Shown here piece after piece: positions 5,299 through 12,102 of a DNA stretch of 12,102 bases; position 1 is the first letter of the stretch; every line of letters begins with the position of its first letter. The notes under the pieces were generated by a model. That model was not told the DNA's origin, did no database searches, and saw only the letters and a list, made by a program, of their open reading frames with translations. A program made the position numbers and the translations under genes. Source of the stretch: Candidatus Moranbacteria bacterium CG_4_8_14_3_um_filter_34_16 (GTDB lineage: Bacteria; Patescibacteriota; Minisyncoccia; Moranbacterales; UBA2206); NCBI GenBank assembly GCA_002782345.1, contig PFHO01000002.1:1-12102 (forward strand), read 5' to 3'.

Positions 5299-7092
5299 AT
5301 GTCAGAATTTGATTCAAAAAAAGCAGAAGAAAAAAAAGTGAAAATCCCGTCTTCTCTTACAGTCAAAAAGTTTGGTGGAATTTTGGCTTTGCCGGTGAAT
5401 GTCGTGATTACCGAACTGATGAAAAATGGAGTTATGGCGACTATCAATGAAAAGATTGATTTTGAAACAGCGTCCATAATCGCACAAGACTTGCATTATG
5501 AAGTTGCGGAAGATATGGAAGAATTTTCAGAAGAAATGACATTGAAAAAATTGAATGATTTGCTTAAGCAAGAGAAAAAATCGGGGGAGAACTTAAAAGA
5601 TCGTCCCCCGATTGTTACCATTTTAGGACATGTTGATCATGGAAAAACCACATTGCTGGATACTATCAGAAAAACTAATGTTGCGGGCAAAGAATCAGGC
5701 GGAATAACTCAGCATATCAACGCTTATCAAGTTAAGAAGAAAGGAAAGGTGATCACTTTTGTGGATACCCCCGGTCACGCGGCTTTTAGCGCGATGAGAG
5801 AAAGAGGAGTAAGTTTGGCGGACATTGCGGTTTTGGTTGTGGCAGCGGATGACGGTGTGCGTCCTCAAACCAAAGAAGTTATCGCTTATCTTTTAGAAAA
5901 AAAAATTCCCACTGTTGTGGCTATCAACAAAATTGATAAACCCGGAGTTAATGTTAAAAAAGTGAAGCAGGAACTGGCGGATAATGGAATTCTTTTGGAA
6001 GAATGGGGAGGAGAAGTTTTGAGTTCCAAAATCAGTGCCAAACAAAATATCGGAATAGACGGACTCCTGGATAATATCCTTTTGCTGGCGGAAGTGGAAG
6101 ATTATAAAGCTAATTTTTCAAGAGACCCGTTGGGTGTTGTTTTGGAATCGCATTTAGATTCGCAAATGGGTCCGGTGGCGAGTGTTTTGGTCAAAACCGG
6201 AACATTGAAAGAAGGACAAGATATTTTTGCTGGGAAAGTTTTTGGAAGAGTTAGAAGAATTGAAAATTTTAAAGGTGAAAAAATAAAGGAAGCTTTTCCT
6301 TCTATGCCAGTGAGTGTTATCGGATTTCACGAAGCTCCCGAAGTGAATGATATAGTGAGAATTCTAGTGAAAAAAAGCGGAGTTAAATCAAAAATTCACG
6401 ACCAACATTTTGAAAATTCTTTTGGTAGCGGAGTGTTTTCTTCACAAGATATAATCAAAAGTATCACCAATGAGAAAATCAAAAAATTGAATATCATTTT
6501 GAAAGCGGATGTGCAAGGTTCATTGGAAGCTATCGGACAAATTTTGAATTCCATAAAATCGGAAGAAGTGGCGGTGGACTTTATCGCTTCAGGCGTAGGA
6601 AATATCACCGAGTCGGATGTGAGATTGGCGGGAAATTCTCAAGCGATTGTTTATGGTTTTAATGTTGAGATAACTTCGGTGGCCAAAAGAATGGCGGAGA
6701 ACGGCAAAGTTGAGATAAAAAAATATAAAGTGATTTATGAATTGGTGGAAGATATAAAAAGAAAATTATCGGATATGCTTCCATCCAGTATTGAAAGAGA
6801 AGATTTTGGGAAAATGAAAGTTTTGGCGATTTTCAAAACCGGTAAAGGAGATATGATTGTGGGAGGCAAGGTTGTTTCAGGAAAGATGGTTAATGGTTCT
6901 TTGATTGAAGTCAAAAGAGGTGAAAAAACAATTGGCAAGGGAAGATTGGAAAATCTTCAAGAAAATAAAGTGAATGTAAATGAAGTTTCTCAAAATAAAG
7001 AATGTGGGATAACTTTTTTGGGAGATACCAAGATAAAAAATGATGATTTATTGTTAAGCTATAAAGAAGAAATAAAAAAACGTCAGCTTTAA
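5299..7092 (+). CDS. infB: Translation initiation factor IF-2
   Basis: GTPase that places initiator tRNA on the 30S subunit and promotes subunit joining. At 597 aa it is the short form: one IF2_N-like domain (about 20-70, VKKFGGILALPVNVVITEL) directly before the G domain, without the long linker of E. coli IF-2. G motifs are complete: G1 GHVDHGKT (110-117), GGIT (134-137), G3 DTPGH (156-160), G4 NKID (210-213), G5 SAK (246-248). Domain II begins near DPLGVVLESHLD (276), IF2 domain 3 includes KADVQGSLEAI (402-412) and SGVGNITESD (431-440), and domain IV includes GKMVNGSLIEVKR (528-540), ending IKKRQL. It follows DUF4446 by 12 nt and precedes rbfA by 20 nt. The start ATG is the first in frame; the upstream sequence is A-rich with no strong Shine-Dalgarno. 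Confidence 0.98.
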   Translation: MSEFDSKKAEEKKVKIPSSLTVKKFGGILALPVNVVITELMKNGVMATINEKIDFETASIIAQDLHYEVAEDMEEFSEEMTLKKLNDLLKQEKKSGENLKDRPPIVTILGHVDHGKTTLLDTIRKTNVAGKESGGITQHINAYQVKKKGKVITFVDTPGHAAFSAMRERGVSLADIAVLVVAADDGVRPQTKEVIAYLLEKKIPTVVAINKIDKPGVNVKKVKQELADNGILLEEWGGEVLSSKISAKQNIGIDGLLDNILLLAEVEDYKANFSRDPLGVVLESHLDSQMGPVASVLVKTGTLKEGQDIFAGKVFGRVRRIENFKGEKIKEAFPSMPVSVIGFHEAPEVNDIVRILVKKSGVKSKIHDQHFENSFGSGVFSSQDIIKSITNEKIKKLNIILKADVQGSLEAIGQILNSIKSEEVAVDFIASGVGNITESDVRLAGNSQAIVYGFNVEITSVAKRMAENGKVEIKKYKVIYELVEDIKRKLSDMLPSSIEREDFGKMKVLAIFKTGKGDMIVGGKVVSGKMVNGSLIEVKRGEKTIGKGRLENLQENKVNVNEVSQNKECGITFLGDTKIKNDDLLLSYKEEIKKRQL

Positions 7093-7112
7093 TTTTTTTT
7101 ATATTTTTTTAA

Positions 7113-7442
7113 ATGAGTTTGAGAGTTGAAAAAATAAACGAACTGATTAAACATTATCTGAATGATATTTTTCTTACTCATCTTTCTTTCAAGAAAGATG
7201 TTTTTGTTACCATAACTAAAATTGACACTTCCTCCGATTTTCGCTATGCTAAGGCTTCCATAAGTGTTTTTCCGGAAAAAGAATTTCCGTATGTTTTGAA
7301 AACTTTGCAAAAAGAAATTTTTTTTGTTCAAAAAAAAATAAATGAAAAACTTCAGATGAAAATTTTCCCCAAAATAAAATTTAAGGCGGATAACACCGAA
7401 GTGGAAGCGGAAAAGATAGAAAAATTATTGAAGATGATATAA
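7113..7442 (+). CDS. rbfA: 30S ribosome-binding factor RbfA
   Basis: 109-aa KH-like factor that binds free 30S subunits and helps 16S rRNA 5'-end maturation. Family signatures: RVEKINELIKHYLNDIF at the N terminus, VTITKIDTSSDFRYAKASISVFP in the middle (the usual position is a D-L-x-A-x-V strand), and the C-terminal MKIFPKIKFKADNT with a terminal helix EKIEKLLKMI. Length is normal. Position immediately after infB matches the common infB-rbfA order. The 20-nt gap is T-rich with no Shine-Dalgarno, suggesting translational coupling or leader-independent initiation. Confidence 0.92.
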   Translation: MSLRVEKINELIKHYLNDIFLTHLSFKKDVFVTITKIDTSSDFRYAKASISVFPEKEFPYVLKTLQKEIFFVQKKINEKLQMKIFPKIKFKADNTEVEAEKIEKLLKMI

Positions 7443-7477
7443 TTTTTTATAGAAAGATAAGTCCTAATTGGAAAACA

Positions 7478-8437
7478 ATGAAAAATTTTTCTCAGGAGTT
7501 TGTTACTCTGAATTTTGTGATAAAAAAAGCGGAGCGCATTTTGCTTTTCGCTCATTCTCGTCCCGATGGAGACACTGTCGGTTCCGTTTTGGCGCTTAAA
7601 GAATTTTTGGAAGATGCCGGAAAAATTTGCGATGTAGCTTGTATGGATCCTTTTCCATTTTATCTTTCCAACCTTTCTTCCTCTCAATTTGAATTACCGG
7701 CAAATCTCAATTTAAAAAAGTATGATTTGATCATCGCTTGCGATAGTGTGGAAAGAGGTTTTGGAAAAATGAAAAATTCTTTCGGAGAAAATCAAGTGAT
7801 CGCGCTTATTGATCATCATCCCGGGATTTCTCTTCAAGGAGATATCAATATAATTGATCCAGATTTTTCTTCCACCTGCGAGATTATTTTTGAATTTTTT
7901 CAAAAAAATAAAATTGAAATTACGAGAAATATGGCAAAATTTCTGCTTTTGGGAATTCTTTCCGACACCGGAATGTTCCAACATTCCAACACAACTCCTC
8001 GAGTTATGGAAATAGCGTCATATTTGATGAAAAAAGGAGCACCTTTGGCAAAAATTGTGAGCACGGCTTTTTCCAACAAAAATATTTCTACTCTCAAACT
8101 TTGGGGCAAGGCTTTTGAAAAAGCCCGGATAAACCAAGAAAATGGAATGATAGCTTCTGTTCTTACTCAAAAAGATTTGGAAGATTGCGATGCCGGAATG
8201 GAGGATATCGCGCAAGTGGCGGGAATTTTGAATTCTGTTCCGGGAACAAAATTTTCTCTTATTCTTTCAGAAAGAGAAGGTGGAATTGTTAAGGGGAGTT
8301 TGCGGAGTGAAGAATACAAAGAGGTGGATGTTTCTCGTATTGCCACCAAATTGGGCGGAGGCGGACATAAATTAGCTAGCGGTTTTGAAGTTAAAGGGAG
8401 AGTGGTGGAGACAAAAGAAGGCTGGAAAATAGTATAA
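7478..8437 (+). CDS. nrnA: DHH/DHHA1 phosphoesterase, NrnA-like (nanoRNase / pAp phosphatase)
   Basis: Predicted bifunctional oligoribonuclease and 3'-phosphoadenosine 5'-phosphate phosphatase: it degrades 2-5-nt RNAs and recycles pAp. 319 aa, normal length. DHH-domain metal motifs are visible: HSRPDGD (26-32), ACDS (D89), the namesake IDHHPG (111-116) and SDTG (162-165). The C-terminal DHHA1 RNA-binding domain has the glycine-rich GGGGHKLASG (293-302). It lies 36 nt after rbfA with a GGAAAAC sequence upstream of the ATG, consistent with the usual infB-rbfA-nrnA(-truB) arrangement, but no truB follows. The assignment to NrnA rather than another DHH subgroup rests on architecture and context. 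Confidence 0.9.
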   Translation: MKNFSQEFVTLNFVIKKAERILLFAHSRPDGDTVGSVLALKEFLEDAGKICDVACMDPFPFYLSNLSSSQFELPANLNLKKYDLIIACDSVERGFGKMKNSFGENQVIALIDHHPGISLQGDINIIDPDFSSTCEIIFEFFQKNKIEITRNMAKFLLLGILSDTGMFQHSNTTPRVMEIASYLMKKGAPLAKIVSTAFSNKNISTLKLWGKAFEKARINQENGMIASVLTQKDLEDCDAGMEDIAQVAGILNSVPGTKFSLILSEREGGIVKGSLRSEEYKEVDVSRIATKLGGGGHKLASGFEVKGRVVETKEGWKIV

Positions 8438-8698
8438 GAATTTTTAATTTGCAATTTTATATAAGACTTACACATCTCAAAATTGCTAAAGCATAAGGTG
8501 TAAAATTAAGTCAATTCCTGCCAGTTTAATTAAGATTGAAGCGCTTAAAAAGGACTATCATTATTAATTTCTCGTCAAACGCATAAGTCCTGATATAAAT
8601 AAATCTTAAATTTTTTAAGCATTTAAGCTGTTAGAAATTATTTAAAAATTGGAAATTGAAAATTTAAACATCTTTGTAGCGAAAATTGCAATATTTTG

Positions 8699-8707
8699 TG
8701 GTAGAAT
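8699..8707 (+). promoter_or_regulatory. Extended -10 promoter of nfo
   Basis: TGGTAGAAT is an extended -10 (TG-N-TAGAAT) about 28 bp before the nfo start codon, with no good -35 at standard spacing. The rest of the 298-bp gap 8438-8735 shows only imperfect inverted repeats (GCAATTTT near 8452 with AAAATTGC near 8478) and no gene. Confidence 0.5.
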
Positions 8708-8735
8708 ATAAACACAAACGGCTAAGTGTTTTCTT

Positions 8736-9563
8736 ATGAATATCGGCTGTCATATTTCCATTGCGGGAGGAATTGAAAATGCTCCTCAAAGAGCGGGAGA
8801 TTTGGGTTGCGAAACAATGCAAATTTTTTCTCGTTCTCCTCAGGGTGGAAAAGCGCCGGAATTAACGACTGAAAAAATAGCAAAATTCAAAAAAGAATTA
8901 AAGAAAAATAAAATAAATTCTTTTTATATCCATACGCCTTACTATATCAATTTTGCTTCGGAGAATAATCGGATTAGATACGGTTCAGCCAATGTTGTCA
9001 GGGAAGAACTGGAACGGGGCAGTCTCATCGGTGCGCGATATGTTATGACTCACCTTGGCACCGCTAAAGATCTGGGGGAAAAAGAAGCGATTGTCAAAAC
9101 AGTTGAAATGCTTAAAAAATGTTTGAAAGGATATTTTGGAGAAACAAAATTACTTCTTGAAAACAGTGCCGGAGCTGGAAAAATTATCGGAGATAGCTTG
9201 GAAGAATTGGTTTGGATTATTAGGAGAGTTGATTCGCCGAATATTTTTGGAATATGTTTGGACACTCAACACAGTTTTGCTTCTGGTTATGATTGGCGAA
9301 ATTTTGAGGAAACAATCCAAAGGATAAAAAATGAAATGGATATTTCCAAAATAAAGCTTATTCATGCCAACGATAGTTTGACTGAATGCGGTTCAAGAAA
9401 AGATCGACACGCTCATATTGGCAAAGGCGAAATTGGAGAAAAAGCTTTTAAAGATATCGTCAATTTTGCCAAAGAAAAAAATATTGATATGATTTTAGAA
9501 ACCGATCACGATGCAGTGGAAAAAGATATCAATGTTGTCAAAAAAATGAGAGATTTAGAGTAG
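8736..9563 (+). CDS. nfo: Endonuclease IV (AP endonuclease)
   Basis: Class II AP endonuclease that cuts 5' to abasic sites in base excision repair. 275 aa TIM barrel (E. coli Nfo is 285). All nine expected trinuclear zinc ligands can be placed: H66 (YIHTPYY), H106 (MTHLG), E142 (LLENSAG), D176 and H179 (CLDTQHSFASG), H210 (LIHANDS), D223 and H225 (DRHAHIG), E255 (ILETDHD). The N terminus MNIGCHISIAGG and the GKGEIG motif are typical. The start lies just downstream of an extended -10 promoter, giving a short leader with no Shine-Dalgarno. Downstream are a phosphoesterase and a uracil-DNA glycosylase on the same strand; the latter makes the abasic sites this enzyme cuts. Confidence 0.97.
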   Translation: MNIGCHISIAGGIENAPQRAGDLGCETMQIFSRSPQGGKAPELTTEKIAKFKKELKKNKINSFYIHTPYYINFASENNRIRYGSANVVREELERGSLIGARYVMTHLGTAKDLGEKEAIVKTVEMLKKCLKGYFGETKLLLENSAGAGKIIGDSLEELVWIIRRVDSPNIFGICLDTQHSFASGYDWRNFEETIQRIKNEMDISKIKLIHANDSLTECGSRKDRHAHIGKGEIGEKAFKDIVNFAKEKNIDMILETDHDAVEKDINVVKKMRDLE

Positions 9564-9680
9564 CAATTTTTCTCGCGTTTCAAAATTATTGCAAGATTAA
9601 AAGTTAAATTTCATTGATAAATTTTTTGTTGAGCGTTTTTTGCGAAAAAATGGCGTGAAAACAAAATAAATTTCAAAAAA

Positions 9681-10184
9681 ATGCAAATAGCGATTATTTC
9701 CGATGTTCACAATAACGAAGTGAATTTGGAAAAAGTTTTGGATTATTGTCAAAAAGAAAAAATAAAAAGTCTTGTTTGTTGCGGAGATTTGGCGTCAAAA
9801 GAAACATTGGATTTTATGAAGGATAGTTTTGCCGGTGAAATTTATTATACTTTTGGTAACGCGGATTATACTGACTTGCGGGAACTGGAAGGACAAAAAA
9901 AATATCAGAGCGTTTTTTTATTCAAGAATTTTGGCGAGGTTGAAATTGAAGGAAAAAAAATCGCGTTTGTTCATTTTCCCGATATAGCCAAAAAATTGGC
10001 GGAAAGCGGAAAATATGACTTTGTTTTTTACGGACATACTCATAAGCCTTGGGAAGAGAATATCAAAAAATGCAAAATGTTAAATCCGGGCAATGTTGCC
10101 GGAGAAATTTTTTTGCCGACATTTGCGATTTGGGATACGGAAAATGACAATTTTCAATTAATTAGAGTGCATGATTTAAGATAA
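9681..10184 (+). CDS. YfcE/MJ0936-type metallophosphoesterase
   Basis: Small (167 aa) calcineurin-like phosphoesterase of the YfcE/MJ0936 family; relatives hydrolyse phosphodiesters in vitro but the physiological substrate is generally unknown. The dinuclear metal motifs are complete: ISDVHNN (D8, H10), CCGDLAS (D36), FGNAD (N60), FVHFPD (H98) and YGHTHKP (H119, H121). No signal peptide or membrane segment, so it is cytoplasmic. It sits between nfo and the UDG gene with gaps of 117 and 82 nt, each AT-rich; whether the three are one transcript is not clear from the sequence. Confidence 0.92.
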   Translation: MQIAIISDVHNNEVNLEKVLDYCQKEKIKSLVCCGDLASKETLDFMKDSFAGEIYYTFGNADYTDLRELEGQKKYQSVFLFKNFGEVEIEGKKIAFVHFPDIAKKLAESGKYDFVFYGHTHKPWEENIKKCKMLNPGNVAGEIFLPTFAIWDTENDNFQLIRVHDLR

Positions 10185-10266
10185 TTTTCAACTCGCAAAC
10201 AATTTTCAATGGCGCATTTTTTAATTATTTTTTTCGTCAAATGCTTAAATTCTAAAATTTGTTCAA

Positions 10267-10854
10267 ATGTCCAAACAAGATCAATTGAATAAGCTCAACG
10301 AACGGATGAAAAATTGCAATCGGTGCGCTTTGCGAAAAGGTTGCACTCAAGTTGTTCCCGGCGTGGGAAATTTTGAAGCGGAAATCCTTTTTATCGGTGA
10401 AGCCCCGGGGAAAAAAGAAGATGAAACCGGCGCGCCTTTTGTGGGGGCGGCGGGAAAATTTTTGAATGAAATGCTTGAAATCATTAAACTTAAACGAGAA
10501 GATGTCTATATCGCCAATGTGGTCAAATGCCGTCCGCCGGAGAATCGCGATCCGCTTCCTTTTGAAGTCGCCACTTGTTGGACATGGCTCTTGGAACAAA
10601 TTAAAATTATTCGGCCAAAATTAATCGTTACTCTTGGACGGCATTCTATGGAAAGATTTTTGCCTAATTTTAAAATTTCCGAAATTCACGGCAAAGCGAT
10701 GAGAAGAGAAATTGAAGATTTGGGAAAACAAGTTTTTTACACTCTTTATCATCCGGCCGCCGCGCTCTATAACGGCTCAATGAGAGAAACACTAATCAAA
10801 GATTTTCAAAGAATTCCTAAAATTATCGCTAAGATAAAAATGGAAGAGAAATAA
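10267..10854 (+). CDS. udg: Family 4 uracil-DNA glycosylase (Fe-S)
   Basis: Removes uracil from DNA (deaminated cytosine), leaving an abasic site. 195 aa, normal for family 4. Four cysteines fit the 4Fe-4S cluster: C17 and C20 (CNRC), C88 (VVKCRPPENR) and C104 (ATCWTW). Motif 1 is GEAPGKKED (45-53), followed by the uracil-stacking region GAPFVGAAG (55-63), IANVVKCRPP (82-91) and motif 2 YHPAAALYN (161-169). It is the last gene of the + strand cluster and is followed at once by a strong terminator. Together with nfo it supplies the first two steps of uracil-initiated repair. Confidence 0.96.
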   Translation: MSKQDQLNKLNERMKNCNRCALRKGCTQVVPGVGNFEAEILFIGEAPGKKEDETGAPFVGAAGKFLNEMLEIIKLKREDVYIANVVKCRPPENRDPLPFEVATCWTWLLEQIKIIRPKLIVTLGRHSMERFLPNFKISEIHGKAMRREIEDLGKQVFYTLYHPAAALYNGSMRETLIKDFQRIPKIIAKIKMEEK

Positions 10855-10878
10855 AAATCGCCATCTTGGCGATTTTTA
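10853..10878 (+). terminator. Strong intrinsic terminator after udg
   Basis: AAAAATCGCCA and TGGCGATTTTT form an 11-bp stem with a three-base loop (TCT) ending in five T; it begins within the udg stop codon region. Because of the A tract on the left side it could also work from the other strand. Confidence 0.88.
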
Positions 10879-10920
10879 TAATGTTTATAATTCTGGCGCC
10901 CTATTTTTAAAATAGTTCGA

Positions 10921-10980
10921 ACGCATTTTGTCACCGAAGGCGGCGACGGCCAGTCCCCAAAATTTAAGTGGCTTCGCCAC
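10921..10980. repeat. GC-rich palindromic intergenic segment
   Basis: A short GC-rich patch in the otherwise AT-rich gap 10879-11051. It includes an imperfect hairpin around TCACCGAAGGCGGCGA (10931-10946) and a perfect 5-3-5 palindrome GTGGC-TTC-GCCAC (10968-10980). The TTC loop recalls the palindromes in the recombinase locus. No gene is seen in this gap. Confidence 0.45.
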
Positions 10981-11051
10981 GAACTTTGACAATTTCAAGT
11001 TTTTCTATGAGTTAATAATAATTCATTACAGTAAATTCTTTAGCACTTTTA

Positions 11052-11091
11052 CAAAAAGAAAAAGGGTTCGCCACCTTGCGATAGCGAACCC
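11052..11091 (-). terminator. Intrinsic terminator of the purM-like gene
   Basis: On the minus strand GGGTTCGC (11084-11091) pairs with GCGAACCC (11064-11071) around a 12-nt loop and is followed by TTTTTCTTTTTG, 21 bp after the stop codon. Confidence 0.85.
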
Positions 11092-11112
11092 ATGAGTTTT
11101 AGAGCTTGTGAG

Positions 11113-12102
11113 TCATCGGACTCCGAGCGTTGTGCCGGAGTACTCAAGTCCTTTCGGCTTGATGATGACTTTTTTGTCGTCACTTCTTTCGATGTATCCG
11201 GCACGGAGTGCACCGAGTTTGTGCAAAGTGGCGACTTCGAGAACCGCCTCTGCTTCGGCTTCCGAAACATAGAGCGCGAAGCCCGCGCCCATATTGAAGT
11301 TGCCGTAAGCTTCCATGTCGTCCACTGGTCCGTGCTTCTGCAGGAAACCGAAGACTGGGAGTTGCTTCGGTAGTCGCTCGACGATGTAGGCGAACGATTG
11401 CGTCGCCCGCATGAGCTTGCGCCACCCATGACCCGTAACGTTCACTGTGTAGTGAATGCTCACGCCACGATTGAGGCAGTCCTCGACGAGTGCGACGTAG
11501 ATGTGCGTAGGGTCGAGAAGTGTCTCCCCGTACGTTCGCCCATCGTCAAGCCGAGTCATGTAGCCGTCAGGCAACTTGTCAGCAATCTTTCGAGCCATAG
11601 TAAGGCCGTTTGCGTGGATACCAGAACTTTCGATGAGAACGATCGCGTCGCCGTGTTGGATGTTGTTGGCGGTGATAAGTCGATCCTTTGGCTTCACAAT
11701 GCCCATCGCCGAACCAGAAAGCACGATTGCCTCCGGCACGATAACACCCCTGAGCGTTGGCGTTTCACCACCACCCCATACGCAACGCGCAAGGTCGCAA
11801 GCGTTCTTCCAACCTTCGACAAGATCACGACATCGTTTCTCATCGTCGAACCAGTTGGAGTCGCCGACAGCGAGGTGCATCGCCACTGAAAGCGGGAGTG
11901 CGCCAAGCGTAATCATGTCGTTCACTATCATCGCCACAGTGTCCTGCGCGATGTGGTCGTAATACGATTTGCCCGTAATACGATACATCGCGTCGGCGAC
12001 AAGATTTTTTGTGCCGAGTCCTTCCTCAACGTGCGCGAGGTAGCTTTTGGCCGCTTCGATGAGGTAGGCACTTTCACCACGGCTCATATCAAATTCCTGA
12101 AT
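11113..12102 (-). CDS. purM: AIR synthase (PurM)-like protein, 5' end beyond window
   Basis: Resembles phosphoribosylformylglycinamidine cyclo-ligase, which closes the imidazole ring in purine synthesis (FGAM + ATP to AIR). Visible blocks align with PurM: HVEEGLGTKNLVAD (position of the GTDGVGTK motif), IAQDTVAMIVNDMITLGALP, SSGIHANGLTMARKI, LDPTHIYV, NVTGHGWRKLMR and NFNMGAGFALYVSE. About 330 codons are present. An internal ATG at 12087 is preceded by AGGAATTTGAT, but PurM proteins have ~50 more residues before this point and the frame stays open to the window edge, so I treat the gene as truncated by the window. GC is about 55% where counted, well above its neighbours, and it lies on the opposite strand with its own terminator: signs of transfer or of an assembly join. 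The GxG of the usual TGGG motif is TGHG here, so a PurM-related enzyme with another role is possible. Confidence 0.82.
   Translation of the reverse strand: MQEFDMSRGESAYLIEAAKSYLAHVEEGLGTKNLVADAMYRITGKSYYDHIAQDTVAMIVNDMITLGALPLSVAMHLAVGDSNWFDDEKRCRDLVEGWKNACDLARCVWGGGETPTLRGVIVPEAIVLSGSAMGIVKPKDRLITANNIQHGDAIVLIESSGIHANGLTMARKIADKLPDGYMTRLDDGRTYGETLLDPTHIYVALVEDCLNRGVSIHYTVNVTGHGWRKLMRATQSFAYIVERLPKQLPVFGFLQKHGPVDDMEAYGNFNMGAGFALYVSEAEAEAVLEVATLHKLGALRAGYIERSDDKKVIIKPKGLEYSGTTLGVR

Noticed and set aside
5172..5477. 101-codon minus frame spanning the DUF4446/infB junction
   Set aside because: Antisense shadow of two genes; no independent evidence.
11398..11962. Long open frames on both strands inside the purM-like gene
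   Set aside because: They arise from the high GC and codon bias of the gene; the PurM motifs are all in the minus frame ending at 11113.

Overview
The window looks like a chromosomal segment from a candidate-phyla-radiation (Patescibacteria, probably Parcubacteria-like) bacterium. This is an inference from the low GC of most of the window (lines I counted are near 37%), compact genes, mostly absent or weak Shine-Dalgarno sequences, a short IF2 with a single N-terminal IF2_N domain, and gene families common in that group (DUF4446, a ZnT9-like CDF transporter, a serine recombinase beside a tRNA). No rRNA or marker gene fixes the taxonomy.

Left part (1-4614): an accessory-looking segment bounded by two inward-facing tRNA-Gly genes (GCC anticodon on +, TCC anticodon on -). 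The first tRNA is overlapped at its 3' end by the antisense 3' end of a serine recombinase. The recombinase lies between two 91-bp inverted repeats that differ at one base (89-179 and 1852-1942). The right arm is the relic C-terminus of a second recombinase copy, and the two copies differ by whole tiny palindromes. Next come decayed sequence, a ZnT9-like cation diffusion facilitator split by a -1 frameshift at an A8 run, a divergent regulatory region, and a membrane-anchored class I methyltransferase.

Central part (4771-8437): a translation/RNA operon, DUF4446 - infB - rbfA - nrnA-like DHH phosphoesterase, all on + with short gaps. The order is the classical nusA-infB-rbfA-nrnA block without nusA.

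Right-central part (8736-10854): nfo (endonuclease IV), a YfcE/MJ0936-type metallophosphoesterase and a family 4 uracil-DNA glycosylase, ending in a strong terminator. UDG and endonuclease IV catalyse consecutive steps of base excision repair.

Right end (11113-12102): an AIR-synthase (PurM)-like gene on the opposite strand, cut by the window edge, with its own terminator and clearly higher GC (33 of 60 bases in one line counted). It is probably transferred, or marks an assembly junction.

The most unusual material is the recombinase locus: a potentially invertible segment abutting a tRNA gene, and 15-17 bp palindromes with 3-nt loops inserted or exchanged between two copies of the same coding sequence.
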